DNA from: CAZJRB01 sp964547995
GTDB lineage: Bacteria > Planctomycetota > Planctomycetia > Pirellulales > Thermoguttaceae
NCBI GenBank assembly: GCA_964547995.1
Contig: CAZJRB010000019.1
Coordinates: forward strand, 1-64,000
Direction: 5' to 3'
DNA: 64,000 nucleotides
Under the pieces are notes generated by a model. It saw only the letters and a list, made by a program, of their open reading frames with translations. It ran no database searches and had not been told where the DNA came from. Of the stretch, positions 1 through 9,061 are shown piece after piece. The first letter of the stretch is position 1. Each line of letters begins with the position of its first letter. Both the position numbers and the translations under genes were made by a program.

Positions 1-655
1 CGACGCCCTGCCAGATCAGGTGGCTCGGGTCGAAGTTGAAGCCGAACTCCTCGCGGCCGCCGAGCGCCTCGATGGCCCGCTCGGCGGTGTACAGGTCGAA
101 CGCGATCTCCGTCGGATGGACTTCCAAGGCGAACTTCACGCCGCACTCGCCGAAAACGTCGAGGATCGGGTTGAACCGCTCGGCCAGCAGCTTGAAGCCG
201 TCGTCGATCATCTCGGGCGTGGTTGGTGGGAAGGAGTAAATCAGGTGCCAGATACTCGAGCCGGTAAACCCGTTGACGACGTCGACCCCCAGTTTCTGGG
301 CGGCCCGGGCGGCGTTGGCCAGCTCGGTGGCGGCCCGGGCGTTCACGCCGGCCGGATCGCCGTCGCCCCAGACGTACTCCGGCAGGATCGACTGGTGCCG
401 CTCGTCGATGATATCCAGCACAGCTTGTCCGACCAGGTGGGAACTGATCGCGAATACCTGCATGCCGTGCTTGTCGAGCAATTCGCGTTTCTTGTCGCAA
501 TAGTCGGCCTCGGCCAGGGCCTTGTCGACTTCAAAGTGATCGCCCCAGCAGGCCAACTCGAGTCCGTCGTAGCCAAAACCGCTGCACTTGTGCGCCAACT
601 CTTCCAACGGCAGGTCCGCCCATTGGCCGGTGAACATCGTAACCGGTCGTGCCAT
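1..655 (-). CDS. Sugar phosphate isomerase/epimerase, TIM barrel (C-terminus beyond window edge)
   Basis: Reading the minus strand from an ATG at 655 gives an open frame starting [19 protein letters not shown] that runs off the left edge, so only about 218 residues are present. An ATG five bases upstream (660) is in another frame; the AGGAG at 663-667 is spaced correctly for the 655 start. The pattern fits the xylose isomerase-like TIM-barrel superfamily (AP_endonuc_2, IolE/IolI type): a buried acid in ALEVHPTE and the metal-ligand-like NFDPSH near the edge. Substrate cannot be told; inositol- or keto-sugar-type isomerisation or epimerisation is usual for the family. A second member lies at 2086-2979. 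Confidence 0.85.
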   Translation of the reverse strand, partial: MARPVTMFTGQWADLPLEELAHKCSGFGYDGLELACWGDHFEVDKALAEADYCDKKRELLDKHGMQVFAISSHLVGQAVLDIIDERHQSILPEYVWGDGDPAGVNARAATELANAARAAQKLGVDVVNGFTGSSIWHLIYSFPPTTPEMIDDGFKLLAERFNPILDVFGECGVKFALEVHPTEIAFDLYTAERAIEALGGREEFGFNFDPSHLIWQGV

Positions 656-1047
656 GTCATTTCTCCTATAGTCTGATTCTCACTAACTCGGGCGGGGCTT
701 CTCGCAAACCGGCCGAGAATCGTCCATTACTGAGACCTCGTTAGTCTACACGTTTTCCTGAAGTCGTTATTTTGACAGATTCGCAAGGCACTGCAAGCGG
801 GGGCCCCAAAAGCCGACCTGTGCTCAAAGTTAGAGCCGCCCTGTCCTCAGGGCGGCAGATCCAACCGCAGTGCAAACCCATCCGCGGTGGGGACACCGCG
901 GCTCAACATTTCCTGTTTCCTTAACGTAAAAGAGGGGCGTGCCCGCCTCCTGACCAGAATGGAAGGGCAAAAGAGTCCTTCCCACGCCCCCCGAGCGTGC
1001 TATAATATCCCCAGACGCCACCATTTCTTCCCGATAATGAGTCTCCC
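656..1047. other. Divergent intergenic region with a candidate promoter
   Basis: No convincing gene lies between the divergent epimerase and the 344-residue secreted protein. The stretch holds GC-rich palindromic matter around 880-905 (CCGCGGTGGGGACACCGCGG) and a TATAAT at 1001-1006, about 42 bases before the next start. It therefore probably carries promoters for both flanking genes. Confidence 0.5.
1001..1006 (+). promoter_or_regulatory. Candidate -10 box (TATAAT)
   Basis: A perfect TATAAT lies 42 bases upstream of the ATG at 1048. The expected -35 position (about 978-983, CTTCCC) does not match consensus well, so this is a weak assignment based mainly on the -10 and the leader length. Confidence 0.3.
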
Positions 1048-2082
1048 ATGCGATCAGCACGTTTCCTTCTCCTGTCGGCGGCCGCGACTCTGCTCCTGAT
1101 CGACACCCGGGCCGAGGCCGCCGGCACCGTTCAATTGGAACTGTTTGGCGACGGCAGCCTCGGCTCCAACATGCTCTACCAGCAATGGGGCCGGGTGCTG
1201 AGCCAGGCCGGGATCCGGAACGTCCGGATTCGCACTCGACGAACCACCGACAAATTGGAGGTTTCGGTCCGGGGAACCGACGCGAACCCGATCTACCTGG
1301 TCACCGGGCTGATCCGGTCGGAAAACGAGCTGGTCCTGCCGTCGGGCCGCTATCGCCGCACCGATATGGGCAAGCTGAAACGCTGGCTCGACGACCTGGC
1401 CAAGCTCGGCCCGACAGATCGCCGCGAGCCGAAGGCGGCCTTCGGCCTTACCGCATCGCAGTTCGAGGAACTCCTCAACAATGCCTCGCGCCCGGTCGGG
1501 TTCTCGACCCGGGGAATGAGCCGCTCTGCCGCAGTGGACCGGCTGGGCGGCCAATTGAAATCCCCGCTGCAATTCGATCCGGGCACGCGACAGGCCTTGG
1601 GCAACGACAAGATTGCCGAAGATTTGGGCACGCTCTCCAGCGGCACGGCCTTGGCCTACATCCTGCGGCCGATGGGCCTGTGCATGGTCCCCCGCCGGCT
1701 CGGCGCCCGACCTTCGTACCGCGTGATGAAGGCCAAGAAGGATTTGGAGATCTGGCCGGTCGGCTGGGAACCGGACAAACCCGCCCGGGACGTCCTGCCC
1801 GCTCTGTACGGATTCCACAACATCAATATCCAGAACATCCCGGCGTCGCGGGCAATCGAAGCGTTCGGGAAGCTGCTGAAAGTGCCGGTGCTGTTGGACC
1901 ACAACGCCATGGCACGCCACGGCATCGATCCGGCCAAGACCATGGTGAATCATCCCGGCAGCCGCACCACGTACAGTCTCGGTCTGAAGAAAGTCCTTTT
2001 TCAGGCGGGCCTGAAGTTCGAGGTCCGCGAAGACGAAGCAGGGCAAGCATTTTTGTGGATTACGACGGTCAAGCCGGTGTAA
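1048..2082 (+). CDS. Secreted protein of unknown function (344 aa)
   Basis: I do not recognise this family. The protein starts with a clear signal peptide (MRSARFLLLSAAATLLLI..., cleavage likely after AEA near residue 24), so it should be exported. The mature part has two loosely similar alpha/beta halves with no catalytic motif I can name. Cysteine is almost absent and there is no membrane segment after the signal peptide. It ends 3 bases before the downstream TIM-barrel isomerase, so the two are probably co-transcribed. An equally long minus-strand frame across it lacks any family resemblance and is judged an antisense shadow. Confidence 0.7.
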   Translation: MRSARFLLLSAAATLLLIDTRAEAAGTVQLELFGDGSLGSNMLYQQWGRVLSQAGIRNVRIRTRRTTDKLEVSVRGTDANPIYLVTGLIRSENELVLPSGRYRRTDMGKLKRWLDDLAKLGPTDRREPKAAFGLTASQFEELLNNASRPVGFSTRGMSRSAAVDRLGGQLKSPLQFDPGTRQALGNDKIAEDLGTLSSGTALAYILRPMGLCMVPRRLGARPSYRVMKAKKDLEIWPVGWEPDKPARDVLPALYGFHNINIQNIPASRAIEAFGKLLKVPVLLDHNAMARHGIDPAKTMVNHPGSRTTYSLGLKKVLFQAGLKFEVREDEAGQAFLWITTVKPV

Positions 2083-2085
2083 CTC

Positions 2086-2979
2086 ATGCCCCACGAAGAC
2101 ATCCGCATCGGAACCCTGGTCAAGGCCGAACAGAACGCGGCCGAGTATATCCGGCAGATTCTGCCGCACGGGTTCGAGAGCTTTGAACTCGTGTTCTGGC
2201 GTCACGTGGGCGAGTTGGATCTTGGCCGGTTTGCCGACGAGGTGCTTGGCGTGCCGGCTGCCGCGGGCAACACGGCGGCGATCAGCTCGTTGGGAATCTA
2301 CGGTAATCCGCTGACCGACGACGCGACGGCCGCCGACTTCGGGCGGTTGATCGATGCGGCCGGGCGGTTCGGGTGCGATCTGGTCTGCGGTTTCACCGGG
2401 CGGATTCCGAACCGCCCGGTACCCGACTCGCTGCCGCGGCTGAAAGAGGTTTTTGGACCACTGGTTAAACGGGCCGAAGGCCGCGGCGTCCGGCTGGCGT
2501 TCGAGAACTGCGACATGGGCGGAACCTGGGACTGGGGCGACTGGAACATCGCCCACGCCCCGACCGCCTGGGAAATGATCTTCAACGAGTTGCAAAGCGA
2601 CGCCGTCGGGCTCGAGTGGGAACCGTGCCACCAGATGGTCAGCCTGGCCGAGCCGCTGCCGCAATTGCGCAAGTGGGCCGGCAAGGTGTTTCACGTCCAC
2701 GGCAAGGACGCGACCGTGCTGCACGACGTGATCCGCTGCCAGGGCATCCGGAGCGGCGAGCCGTACGTCTATCACCGTCTGCCCGGCTTCGGCGATACCG
2801 ATTGGACCGACATCATCTCGATCCTGCGGCAGGGCAATTTCCACGGCTCGATCGACATCGAGGGCTGGCACGACCCCGTCTACCGCGACCGGTTGGAGAT
2901 GACCGGACAAGTCCGGGCGTTGAACTATCTGAAACAGTGCCGGGGCGGATCGTTCGTCGACAATCCGGTTGTGGACTAG
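2086..2979 (+). CDS. Sugar phosphate isomerase/epimerase, TIM barrel
   Basis: A 297-residue cytoplasmic protein of the xylose isomerase-like TIM-barrel superfamily. The expected ligand pattern for a divalent metal is visible in strand order: acidic LAFENCDMG (about residue 140), LEWEPCHQM, FHVHGKD and SIDIEGWHD near the end. Length is normal for the family. It starts 3 bases after the preceding stop, which implies translation from the same mRNA. The substrate is unknown; planctomycetes carry many such paralogues, commonly tied to inositol or oxidised-sugar catabolism. Despite the shared fold it differs clearly from the partial family member at the left edge. Confidence 0.85.
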   Translation: MPHEDIRIGTLVKAEQNAAEYIRQILPHGFESFELVFWRHVGELDLGRFADEVLGVPAAAGNTAAISSLGIYGNPLTDDATAADFGRLIDAAGRFGCDLVCGFTGRIPNRPVPDSLPRLKEVFGPLVKRAEGRGVRLAFENCDMGGTWDWGDWNIAHAPTAWEMIFNELQSDAVGLEWEPCHQMVSLAEPLPQLRKWAGKVFHVHGKDATVLHDVIRCQGIRSGEPYVYHRLPGFGDTDWTDIISILRQGNFHGSIDIEGWHDPVYRDRLEMTGQVRALNYLKQCRGGSFVDNPVVD

Positions 2980-3165
2980 CCGCCGGAGTACTGAGTACGG
3001 CGAAGACCTCGCCCGTGCTGAGGAATATCGAATTCCTCATTTCCCACTTCGTGATTCCCCCGTACTCATCACTCAACATTCGCCACTCGATATTCGACAT
3101 TCCCGCCGGCCCGTTGCGAACGAACAGGGCAACACCAAACAGCAGCAAACCATTCCTGTCCTTGC

Positions 3166-5202
3166 CTACCATTTCCCTTCCGCCCCGACCGGCTTCAGCC
3201 ACCCGTCGAGAGAGAGGGTTCCGGCGCCGCGGTCGAAGGCTTCGAGTTCGATCTCGTCGCCCTCCCGGAGTCGGCCATAGTTTTTCATAATTCGTTCTCT
3301 GTGATGCGGGCGTAGGCCGTTGAGGTTGAGCGTTATGACCTGCCCGACGGCCTTTTGGGGGTTCTCTGCTTTGTTGCCCTTCCACACCTTCATGATCTTA
3401 GAAACTTCGAAGACAAGCGAGGCGTCGCGTTTTTCGAGGAGCCGTCCGGTCATCATCCCTTGAAATCCCCTCATCTCGGCGCGAATACCTTCGCGCCGCT
3501 CGCCGTGCCTCGGCATTTCCCCGTGCTTCGGGCCCTCTCCGTGTTCCGGCTTTTCGGCGGATCGGATTCTCTCGATATCCACGACGCGCCTCCGCGCTTC
3601 CCAAAGCCACTTCACCCGCACCTCATCGCCGACGTTCACTTGAGCAATGGCGTGCAGGGCGCGCTTGTCGGGCCCCCCGCCCGCACTGGGCATTCCCCCG
3701 ACCCAATTGGGAATATAGCGTTCCGTCGGGCCCTTTTCCGGCTTGAGGTCAATACTGTCCTTGTCCTTTGCCATGATTGTCCCTTGAATGACCCCGCCCT
3801 TTGTCGACGGAAGAACCACCTTGACACCCATGATCCGGCGTTCCTCCTCTTGCTGCTTCCAGGCAACTTGAACGAGGTTCGTGACGACAAGTTGCTTCAT
3901 AGCTGCCAGCGCCATCGGGTCGGGGACTCCGCCTCGCGAGAACGGCAAGTAGCGTCTTGCTTCGCCTTCACCCTCGGCCTTGACTTTAATCCAGCCTTCG
4001 CCCTTGGCTACGAGAATTCCGGTAACGACGTTTCCCTGCCGCGGTGTTTTGCGCGACGGTCGAGGGGACCGCCTTGGCGGCGGCTGCGCATCCGCGGTCG
4101 CCAAGGCAAGCCACGACTGGCCGTTCGCCGTTGCGGCAATCGTCTCCTCCAGGTCCTTCAGCCGTTTTTCGATCTTGACCTTCGAGAGCCCCGTGATTCC
4201 CTTCGCTTGCGCCTTTTCGTAGCAGTCGGCCGCATGTCGCATCAACGGCGACTTCTCCTCGCCCTTCTTCTTTTCGGCGAGATCCCACCAGGCGTCGCCG
4301 ATCCTAGCGAAATCAACTGCAGAAGGGGACGGCGTCTCCAATTCCCGCTTCGCCGCTTCCTTGAACTCGGCATCCGTACCCTCGACCAGGAAGAACAGAC
4401 CGTCTTTCCAGTTGTTCTCGACCATGCAAAGCCAGCGTCCGACCGCAAGACTGGCGTCCTTGTCGGCCGGGTTGGCCTCGATGGCCGTCCGTGCCTTCTT
4501 ATACTCCTGGTAGTTCTCGCCCAGTTTGCGGAGTTCGGTCCGGCCTTGGAGCAACTGTTTTCGATACTTCGATCCGCCGGGGCGCTGGGCGGCGGCGTAG
4601 AGCGCGTCGACCATTTGCAGCGCCAGGTCGTAGCGATGCACATCCATAATCTGCCGGAGCACCGTACCCGCGCCTTCCATCAACGACGCGATCTTCTCGG
4701 GCGTCTTGGCATTCCGGGCGAACCTCTGAAGCATCGTCACCTTGACGTCCATGGGCTTGATGTCAAACCGGCGTTCGATGGCGTCGATTGCCCGGAGCAT
4801 CAAGCCGGCGTCCCCCCCGTCGCACGCCAATTCCATGGCCTTCCGCAGCAGGACGAATTCCTCGTTGGGTTTGCTTCTTGCCTCTTTGCTCAGATTATAC
4901 AATTCCTTGGCCAGCGCGATCTGCTCTTCGGGCTTCTTGGCCGCCTCAAAATCAAATATCTCGCCCAGTTTCTTGGTGATCTCTGCCTGGACGGCGGGAG
5001 AGGGTACGGGCTGTTTCGACGTTGCCGACGGCAGTACGTCCTGTGCCGACACAACGCCGAACCATGCCGTACCCACAATCAGCAGCACCACGGTCCACGC
5101 GGTGAGTCTGCTGGCCGTGCGGCGAACGGCACCGCGTGTTGACGATGATTCGACAGCCGAAATCAACGGTTGTCGACGACTAGCTCTAAATGTGTTTGAC
5201 AT
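3166..5202 (-). CDS. Secreted protein with helical N-terminus and repeated small beta domains
   Basis: A 678-residue protein with an N-terminal hydrophobic segment (residues 32-53) ending VVSAQD, so exported or anchored. Residues 70-360 are helix-rich and resemble TPR-type repeats (SPLMRHAADCYEKAQAKG). A basic proline linker follows (373-389). Two copies of a GxVxGxxxAK...RYxP...GG...W domain sit at about 391-463 and 469-547. A C-terminal domain at about 576-671 has the core NKAENPQKAVGQ...HHRERIM...GDEIELEAFDRG. Both domain types recur in the FecR protein upstream (gap 86 bases), so this is likely its partner or target. The start is preceded by GGGAG at 8-base spacing. The family is not recognised. 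Confidence 0.75.
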   Translation of the reverse strand: MSNTFRASRRQPLISAVESSSTRGAVRRTASRLTAWTVVLLIVGTAWFGVVSAQDVLPSATSKQPVPSPAVQAEITKKLGEIFDFEAAKKPEEQIALAKELYNLSKEARSKPNEEFVLLRKAMELACDGGDAGLMLRAIDAIERRFDIKPMDVKVTMLQRFARNAKTPEKIASLMEGAGTVLRQIMDVHRYDLALQMVDALYAAAQRPGGSKYRKQLLQGRTELRKLGENYQEYKKARTAIEANPADKDASLAVGRWLCMVENNWKDGLFFLVEGTDAEFKEAAKRELETPSPSAVDFARIGDAWWDLAEKKKGEEKSPLMRHAADCYEKAQAKGITGLSKVKIEKRLKDLEETIAATANGQSWLALATADAQPPPRRSPRPSRKTPRQGNVVTGILVAKGEGWIKVKAEGEGEARRYLPFSRGGVPDPMALAAMKQLVVTNLVQVAWKQQEEERRIMGVKVVLPSTKGGVIQGTIMAKDKDSIDLKPEKGPTERYIPNWVGGMPSAGGGPDKRALHAIAQVNVGDEVRVKWLWEARRRVVDIERIRSAEKPEHGEGPKHGEMPRHGERREGIRAEMRGFQGMMTGRLLEKRDASLVFEVSKIMKVWKGNKAENPQKAVGQVITLNLNGLRPHHRERIMKNYGRLREGDEIELEAFDRGAGTLSLDGWLKPVGAEGKW

Positions 5203-5288
5203 GATTGTTCTCCCGATTTTGTGCCTAATTGCTCAACACACCGGTTGAATCTGCCCGGGCAGAAAGGGCGCCGCCCGGCGCCCCGGTG

Positions 5289-7298
5289 TCAGTCCCTTGC
5301 CCCTGCCTTCTTCAACGATTCGTTGACGGACAGGACCGGATCGCCGCGGTCGAAGGCCTCGAGCTCTATCAGGTCGCCTTCCTTGAGCCCTCTATAGTTC
5401 CTCATGAGTCGCTCCCTGTGATGGGCGCCGATCCGGGTGAGGTTAAGGGTTATGGTTTGCCCGACGGCTCCTTGTGGATTCTCCGCCTTGTTGCCCTTCC
5501 ATAGCCGCATGATTTTATCCACCCGGAATACGAGCAAGCCGTCGCCTTTCTTGACGAGTTTTCCTCGCATCATTCCTTGAAACCCATTGAGCCCGGCGGG
5601 AATGCCCTTTCGCGGCTTTTCGGACCGCTCGGGCGGATCGGTTTGACCGAAGCCCAGTTTCTCGTTTTTACCCTCCGCCTTCCTCAACCATTCGGTGACG
5701 GACAGGACCTCATCGCCGCGGTCGGAGGCCTCGAGTTCAATTTGGTCGCCTGGCCGGAGTCCCGCGTAGTGTTTCATGATTCGTTCCCTGTGATGGGCGG
5801 GAATTCGTTTGAGGTTGAGGGTAATGGTTTTTCCGACGGCCCTTTGAGGATTCTCGGCCTTATTGTCTTTCCATACCTTCCCGATCTGATCCACCCGGAA
5901 TACGAGCGAGGCGTCGCCTTTCTTGACGAGCTTTCCCCGCATCATCCCCAGAAAACCCTTCAGCTCGTCGGGAATGCCCTTTTGCGGCTTCTCCGGCCGC
6001 TCGGGCGAATCGGCGGCGGACGTTTCCGCGCGGTGTTTGACCGCGACGTCCATCACGCGTTTTCCCTCCGGTATTTCCCACCTCAGCGCGACCCGGTCGC
6101 CGACTTTCGCGGCCGCGATTTTCTTGAGGATACCGCGGTCTAGGCCGCCACCCTGTGCCGGCATGCCGCCACGCCACGGCGGAATAAACCGCTGGGGCTT
6201 TCCTCCCTTGGGGGTGACCTCGATCCATTTCTCGCCCTTTGCGGTGACGATTCCCTCGACGGTCCCATGCCCGCTGATGTCTTGGATCCACTTCTTTCCC
6301 TCTTCCTCAATCCAGGCGACGTTTACCCGGTCGCCCGCGAGCAATTGGGAGACTTCCCGCACGACAAGCCTCTTGGCCTTCGGAGCGTGGAAGGTGACCT
6401 CTTTGTTGGGGCCGACTTTCAGCGTGAGCGTGAAGTCGGTCGTCGCAACGACGACGCCCTGGGTACCCGGCTTGTCACCGGCAAAGGCCCGGCTGGCGCC
6501 TTGCTCCAGGATAGCGGGGGAATCGCCCAGGTTGCACATAACCATACCGGACAAAACAGCAACCTTTACGAGCACCTTTCTGGTTTGATTGTTCATCACG
6601 TCTTCTCCTTCTTTTGAATGATTGGGATACTCGACAGTTGTGTCGAACTCCGTGCCCTTTACCTCAACCGGCCCAAGCGGCGTCAATACGGCAAACGCCC
6701 CTCGTTTCGGCCGAATCACACTGCGAACCCTGCCCTCGTGAAGCTCGACGGCCTCGTTGTGTGGTTCTCCCCTGAGGGTCACCTCGGCGCCGGGCTCGAT
6801 TCCGAGTTCGCAATACCCTCCCAAGGTTACGCTCGCGCCGCCATCCCCGGCGATCAGCCGATCGCCCCGTTGAAGCGGCGACGACCGATCCGGCGGGCCT
6901 TCCGCACCGAGCACGCGGAAGTTGCCCCGGGCCTGCGGCCCCGGATAACTCCCCGGCGACAGCAGCCACCCGACGAGTGCGACCAACACGGCGGCGGCAG
7001 CGGCAACGGCGACGAACCTGTACCTCGTAGCACGCTTCGTCGGGGCGCGACCCGACACGGCTCTCTGCTTCCCTTGGAGCACTGCCTTGGCCAACAACCG
7101 TTCTCGCGACCGGACCATTACACCGGCATCCTTCGGCCGCAAGTGATCGAACAGGGCAGCCTCGAATTGCAGATAGGCCATTGCCTCATGACAGCCCGGC
7201 TCCTGCTCGAGCGACGTGATCAGACTTCTCACGTCGGCATCGCTCAGTTGCTCGCCGTCCAAGGCGAGATCGAGAATCGCAAGCCAGTCGCCGCTCAT
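5289..7298 (-). CDS. FecR-type anti-sigma factor with C-terminal repeat domains
   Basis: A 669-residue membrane protein. Residues 1-80 form a short cytoplasmic anti-sigma-like helical domain (MSGDWLAILDLALDGEQLSD). A single transmembrane helix lies at 95-113, then a FecR-like periplasmic domain at about 125-275 (VELHEGRVRSVI..., VEVKGTEFDTTVE, VAVLSG, ILEQGASRAFA). Residues 345-422 are a small beta domain, and 447-540 and 571-663 are two copies of a domain with the HHRER...ELEA.DRG signature; both types recur in the next gene. The ATG at 7298 overlaps the stop of the ECF sigma gene (ATGA), as in a coupled sigma/anti-sigma pair. It probably holds the sigma factor inactive until an envelope signal arrives. 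Confidence 0.85.
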   Translation of the reverse strand: MSGDWLAILDLALDGEQLSDADVRSLITSLEQEPGCHEAMAYLQFEAALFDHLRPKDAGVMVRSRERLLAKAVLQGKQRAVSGRAPTKRATRYRFVAVAAAAAVLVALVGWLLSPGSYPGPQARGNFRVLGAEGPPDRSSPLQRGDRLIAGDGGASVTLGGYCELGIEPGAEVTLRGEPHNEAVELHEGRVRSVIRPKRGAFAVLTPLGPVEVKGTEFDTTVEYPNHSKEGEDVMNNQTRKVLVKVAVLSGMVMCNLGDSPAILEQGASRAFAGDKPGTQGVVVATTDFTLTLKVGPNKEVTFHAPKAKRLVVREVSQLLAGDRVNVAWIEEEGKKWIQDISGHGTVEGIVTAKGEKWIEVTPKGGKPQRFIPPWRGGMPAQGGGLDRGILKKIAAAKVGDRVALRWEIPEGKRVMDVAVKHRAETSAADSPERPEKPQKGIPDELKGFLGMMRGKLVKKGDASLVFRVDQIGKVWKDNKAENPQRAVGKTITLNLKRIPAHHRERIMKHYAGLRPGDQIELEASDRGDEVLSVTEWLRKAEGKNEKLGFGQTDPPERSEKPRKGIPAGLNGFQGMMRGKLVKKGDGLLVFRVDKIMRLWKGNKAENPQGAVGQTITLNLTRIGAHHRERLMRNYRGLKEGDLIELEAFDRGDPVLSVNESLKKAGARD

Positions 7299-7822
7299 GA
7301 GACGACTCCTTTCGCCAATGCGGCCTCGACACACGCTTTGAGGTGTTGCCGGATTCGGAAGAGCTGTACGCGCGCGGTGGCCGCATTGAGGTTCTCGCGT
7401 TCGGCGATTTGAGTGATTTGAAGTCCCTCCTCGTACCTTGCCGCGACAAAACGGCGAGCAGCGGGGGCAAGTTTGCCCAGGCAGTGCTCCAACGCCGCCA
7501 CGAGTTCGGCCATCGCAGCGGTTTCCGACACGTCGTCCGCCTCTGCGGCCAGTTCATGAAGCCGATCGGCCAAATCCTGTGGAAGCTTCTGCTTGTCGCG
7601 CCACCAGCCCCGAACCAGGTTGCGGACCACGCCCCGGAGCCACCTGCCGAGGTCACCGATCGGATGCTCTCCGTCGGCCAACCGATCGAAGGCCGCAAGG
7701 AAAGCCTGGTGCAGAATGTCTTCCCCGTCCGCCGATCCCCCGGTCAACAGCGAGACATACGACCAAAGCGCCTCGTAGTGCTGATTGACGATCTTCTGGA
7801 ATGTCTTCTGTAACTTGGAAAT
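7295..7822 (-). CDS. ECF RNA polymerase sigma factor (start codon unusual)
   Basis: This encodes an extracytoplasmic-function sigma factor. Sigma-70 region 2 is visible in FQKIVNQHYEALWSYV and AEDILHQAFLAAFDRL-type sequence, followed by WLRGVVRNLVRGWWR. Region 4 is visible in ARYEEGLQITQIAERENLN and the trailing VQLFRIRQHLKAC. Region 2 begins upstream of the first ordinary start (TTG at 7747), so the gene must start further up. The only candidate before an in-frame stop is an ATT at 7820-7822 with GGGAG at 8-base spacing, giving SKLQKTFQKIV and 175 residues. The next gene overlaps its stop by ATGA. The family and role are clear; the exact start is not. Confidence 0.85.
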   Translation of the reverse strand: MSKLQKTFQKIVNQHYEALWSYVSLLTGGSADGEDILHQAFLAAFDRLADGEHPIGDLGRWLRGVVRNLVRGWWRDKQKLPQDLADRLHELAAEADDVSETAAMAELVAALEHCLGKLAPAARRFVAARYEEGLQITQIAERENLNAATARVQLFRIRQHLKACVEAALAKGVVS

Positions 7823-7873
7823 GGCTTGGGCTCCCGTACACCGAGGTCACAGCCCTTATCAAGACCCGTGCTT

Positions 7874-7879
7874 ATTATA
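7874..7879 (-). promoter_or_regulatory. Candidate -10 box of the sigma/anti-sigma operon
   Basis: On the minus strand TATAAT lies about 52 bases upstream of the proposed ATT start of the sigma gene. No good -35 is seen at 16-18 bases (GTTTTG at 17). An ECF-type autoregulated promoter remains possible. Confidence 0.35.
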
Positions 7880-7882
7880 ATT

Positions 7883-8366
7883 GTGTGACGGCGCGGCAAA
7901 ACGTTTCAAGATTCCCCCGTCCGACTCTCCGTGCCAAAGACAATCCGGCTAGAATCACCGAAAAGCAAGGTGCAGATGCCCTATACGAAGGGGGGGTCGA
8001 TCACCCAAAGAACGGGTTGCGAGGAAAGAGCCCTTCTGTTTTCCGCCCATCAACCCGTTTCCGAAGGAGCAAGCGTACCGTCGACCGCACGGGGCAGATG
8101 CCCGACGATCATCGCGATTGCCCGGGCGGCCGGCACCATGCCGTACAAATTACAAACCGGCGGAGGTTACCCGGGTCATTCTGCATGAAGAGACCCGGCA
8201 ACCTATAATTAAATAGGGCAGCCGAGTTGCTTTTCTGCGTTTTGCGCGAGGGTGCGGCGGGAAGTGTCATGTCCAGCCCTGCTGCATTGGGGTACGCCTT
8301 CAGGTGTTGGATTTGCGGTTGAAGGTACGCGCTACCCCCAACTCGGTTCGATAGGAGGATAGAGAG
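7883..8366. other. Intergenic region without a supportable gene
   Basis: About 480 bases separate the divergent sigma operon and the receiver gene. Short open frames exist on the plus strand but show no family resemblance, no Shine-Dalgarno and unnatural composition. A TATAAT at 8203-8208 and a strong AGGAGGA at 8355-8361 lie upstream of the receiver gene. A long untranslated leader is possible. Confidence 0.4.
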
Positions 8367-8756
8367 ATGAGTGAGGGGACTATCCGAGGTCGAGTGCTGT
8401 TGGCCGAAGACGAGCCTGATATTCAGCGTCTAATCGAGCTGATCTTGAGCAAGGCCGGGCTCGAAGTCGATTTGGCCGATGATGGTAACGCCGCTTGCGA
8501 GATGGCACTGGCATCCCAAGCGGAAGGAAGGCCCTACGACCTGATCCTGATGAACATGCTGATGCCGGAACTCAACGGCTTCGAAGCCACGCGCCGGTTG
8601 CGGCAAAGCGGCTGGAAGGGGCCGATCATCGCGCTGACCGCCTACGCGATGCCCGACGACTGCGACAAGTGCCTCCAGGCAGGTTGCGACGATTACATCT
8701 CCAAGCCGGTTGATCACGAGGACCTGTTGGCTGCGGTCGCGCGGCACTTGGGATAG
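8367..8756 (+). CDS. Stand-alone receiver domain with Asn at the phosphorylation site
   Basis: A 129-residue CheY-like receiver preceded by a strong AGGAGGA. The acidic pocket is present (LLAEDEPD, residues 11-18), as are the switch Thr (T91) and conserved Lys (K113, YISKPVD). The phosphoacceptor aspartate is replaced: the strand reads LILMNMLMPELNG with Asn at residue 63 (codon AAC) where Asp is expected. It therefore probably cannot be phosphorylated in the ordinary way. It is closely related to the receiver inside the downstream hybrid kinase (shared SKAGLEVD and MPEL-G motifs), which points to duplication. No output domain is attached. Confidence 0.9.
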   Translation: MSEGTIRGRVLLAEDEPDIQRLIELILSKAGLEVDLADDGNAACEMALASQAEGRPYDLILMNMLMPELNGFEATRRLRQSGWKGPIIALTAYAMPDDCDKCLQAGCDDYISKPVDHEDLLAAVARHLG

Positions 8757-8819
8757 ACCGCGGCTGTCGATATGTGTAAGCGGCGACCGAAGAATAGCTT
8801 TCCGATTTGGATTGAAAGT

Positions 8820-8880
8820 GGGGGGCACCCGCCCCCGGCACTTGGCTCGTTCGGCTATGAGCCGGGGGCAGGTGCCCCCC
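8820..8880. repeat. Perfect-type hairpin, intergenic palindromic repeat (copy 1)
   Basis: Arms 8820-8839 and 8861-8880 (GGGGGGCACC.GCCCCCGGC) pair over 20 bases with one mismatch around a 21-base loop. The right arm is followed by TCCTTATATTCTTGAATCC. A diverged copy with the same loop start (GGCACTTGG) and the same trailing TTCTTGAATCC lies at 60171-60236. It sits after the receiver stop, so it may also act as a terminator, although no U-run follows directly. Confidence 0.75.
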
Positions 8881-9061
8881 TCCTTATATTCTTGAATCCT
8901 TATCGAACGGTGCTAAGCGGGCCGTCTGACGTGGCCGAAATCGAGCCGGCCCCTACTTGTCCACCCCGTTCCCGTCTGCTATATTTCCGCCAAGCATGAT
9001 CCGTGCAAGCTTGCGATCCTCCATGCGCAAGATGGCATTTACTCCTCGGGGGGAGGCGACC

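Noticed and set aside
1054..2910. Long minus-strand open frame (618 codons) opposite two plus-strand genes
   Set aside because: It covers the secreted protein and the isomerase, whose plus-strand products have a signal peptide and family motifs. The antisense product is Arg/Gln/Val-rich without any domain; typical shadow in GC-rich DNA.
6420..6600. Possible gene start inside the FecR protein (MNNQTRKVLVKVAVLSG), suggesting two fused genes
   Set aside because: The segment resembles the last strands of the FecR domain (VAVLSG.V, ILEQGASRAFA) rather than a signal peptide, and the frame is continuous without a Shine-Dalgarno sequence.
7931..8188. 85-codon plus-strand open frame upstream of the receiver gene
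   Set aside because: No Shine-Dalgarno, no recognisable motif and odd composition; judged non-coding.
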